Source: Macrocystis pyrifera | Taxonomy: Eukaryota > Sar > Phaeophyceae > Laminariales > Laminariaceae | DNA length: 64,000 nt | Assembly: GCA_031763025.1 (NCBI GenBank) | Contig: JASSKH010000031.1 | Span: forward strand, 558,001 to 622,000 | Direction of reading: 5' to 3' | In this document: in pieces, positions 62,540-64,000 of the stretch | Layout: every line of letters starts with the position of its first letter | How positions within the stretch are numbered: the stretch's first letter is position 1 | Translations under genes and position numbers: made by a program | The notes under the pieces: model-generated | Databases searched by the model: none | The model's input: only the letters and a program-made list of their open reading frames with translations | What the model was told of the DNA's origin: nothing

Positions 62540-64000
62540 CAGCAGCCGCAGGGCAACAACAGCACATTACCGATATCATGGGAGCAGAAAAATTTACAGC
62601 ACCAGCAGTAGCAGGAACTGCACTTCAGTGGGTATGTTCAGTCCCGGGTAGAAGCGTGATGGTAGCTGCAGATTGTGAATCGATAAGCGCTACGCCAACG
62701 CCTGTTGCGTGCACTCCTTGGATGGCATTAATTTCCTATCAAAGGAAATAGTTCGTAAGATACCTTTGGGAGCTTTGGACGCCAAGCTGCAAGGCGCCTG
62801 ATAGAAAAATGGTAAATGCCGGTGAAAGGATCGGTTTCGATGGCAGCTCGCGCACTAGGAAAGTGGGTACAGAGCGGGTGTTTTGGGTCAGGGCTTCCGG
62901 TTGGGGCGAACTCTTTGCTTAGTTTTTTGTTTCCCCTATTGTTCACCTCAAACCTGTGTGTCGTACGGCTTGGCTGCAGTCATCCATACGGCTTAATATG
63001 GTCGGATTATGCTTTAATACTGTACAGTAGGCGCGCACAGTCTTGACTAGTGTCGTATAGTGCTAGTGTGAATAGTATGAATAGGTTTACAGACTACCCG
63101 ATTGGTGGCCCCAGTCATCTGAGTGGTGTAATTGTCCTCCCGCCTTTGCAAAGTGGGAGAGCCTCGGTTGCGATCCTGGCCATGCGGAGTTTCCCCTGTG
63201 GAGGCTGCCGACTAAAATTGGTATCAAAAATAGATACATTAACGGTAATGTTTTAACCGTGCGTAACTAACTGCGGAAGGGATCCCACTCGTGTTCCAAG
63301 CATGTATATTGCAATCCTACAGATAGTGGTAACTGTATTTTGTCCCCATAACCATGGGTGGGTGTACTGTACACTGGCTAAGCCAAGTCGAGCGAACGGG
63401 TAACTCTCGTGGCAGACGAAAAAATCAAAACAGGGCTTTGCGACACCTTCGCAGGTATTCCCTCCAAGAGACGGAAACCTATTCTCGCTGCGTGGGTGAT
63501 TGCTGCTGTCAATCTTGGAGAGGAATACGGCGGGATTAGCGATATATTCCGGGTCTCGGAATGCCGTTCCGATGTCAAGAGTCAAGAAAGCACGCACCCC
63601 TACGATCCTCCGGCAAGCATCAGCCAAGGTCTTCATGACATTTAGTCCCGACCGGAACAAATCAGACGCGAGAAAACTATGATCACGTCTCGCCGTTGGA
63701 CATTCGCTGAACCAGCCTGTATCAATTATCAATGGTTTTTATGGGTTTTTATATTCCCTAGGGTTTCTAGGAGCAAAATTAAAGACCTGTCCCACTCAAC
63801 AAAATGATATAAAAACGGTACACCATTGTTTTTTGCCAGTATTCGGTACAATACATATAACCAGGTAATCAGGGTACACTAAACCCAAGTTATATTACGT
63901 TTTATGTCATGGTATACCGTTTTCTGGTAAAATATCAATATGTCGGTCCGTCCAAGTCACGAAAATGACGAAAAAGCGTATACCCAGTATATACTTTCCA
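62540..64000. other. 3' flank, no recognised gene
   Basis: The 3' UTR of the EsV-1-7 gene probably starts here. A minus-strand frame (63,253-63,732, 159 codons) and an overlapping plus-strand one (63,409-63,645) are both open and unrecognised; at most one is real. Confidence 0.3.
63098..63190 (+). ncRNA. weak tRNA-like sequence
   Basis: GTCATCTGAGTGGT resembles an A box and GGTTGCGATCCTGG a B box about 50 nt later, with a T-arm-like stem of four pairs in five. A relic or SINE head is possible. Confidence 0.25.

Noticed and set aside
1..64000. CRISPR arrays, bacterial operons, rRNA genes
   Set aside because: No regularly spaced identical repeats with unique spacers, no ribosome-binding-site organisation and no rRNA cores; the DNA is clearly eukaryotic.

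Overview
The window is nuclear DNA of a eukaryote, most likely a brown alga (Ectocarpus-like). Four things point there: many short exons separated by introns of about 0.4-1.6 kb, GT-AG borders throughout, a dense and nested transposon load (Ty3/gypsy, DIRS-type, MULE, LINE and several MITE families), and a large gene built of EsV-1-7 cysteine/histidine repeats, a family known to be expanded in brown algae. There is no bacterial operon structure, rRNA or CRISPR. Most of the first 44 kb is mobile or repetitive DNA, and I see only one well-supported host gene.

Layout. 0.2-0.9 kb holds a LINE reverse-transcriptase tail (minus strand). 1.5-3.4 kb holds two blocks of a degenerate ~45-bp satellite around a ~101-bp tandem repeat. 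3.4-13 kb is mainly non-coding, with small MITEs, a 22-bp tandem repeat, a ~1.15-kb inverted-repeat element, a ~300-bp tandem repeat and one possible first exon near 4.6 kb. 13.1-18.3 kb is the left part of a DIRS-type retrotransposon (gag-like, RT, RNase H, first half of tyrosine recombinase). Its second half lies at 29.5-30.0 kb. The two halves are separated by an 11.2-kb terminal-inverted-repeat element (18,309-29,485), which itself carries a complete and apparently young Ty3/gypsy chromovirus (21,528-27,286, two identical 232-bp LTRs, one intact 1,669-residue ORF). A second, inverted, truncated copy of the TIR element lies at 31.3-33.4 kb. 34.8-35.1 kb is a TTAGGGGATCCCC minisatellite, and 37-39.4 kb is a decayed or intron-split MULE transposase on the minus strand.

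From 44.7 to 62.5 kb the plus strand carries one gene that I could chain through 15 exons with consistent splice phase and a C-terminal stop: 3,135 nt, 1,044 codons plus stop from the first exon found. It encodes about eleven full C-x4-C-x15/16-C-x2-H repeats, several half or degenerate repeats, and a roughly 375-residue Ser/Thr/Pro-rich insertion with seven 22-residue tandem repeats. No line of simple ORFs shows this gene. It appears only when the exons are joined, because most introns cut inside a repeat between its second and third cysteines. The 5' end of the gene is not resolved.

The last 1.5 kb has no recognised gene. How the parts relate: the mobile elements form a layered insertion history (DIRS, then TIR element, then Ty3), and several small elements (two MITE copies, a ~370-bp tandem duplication, short minisatellites) sit inside introns of the EsV-1-7 gene.
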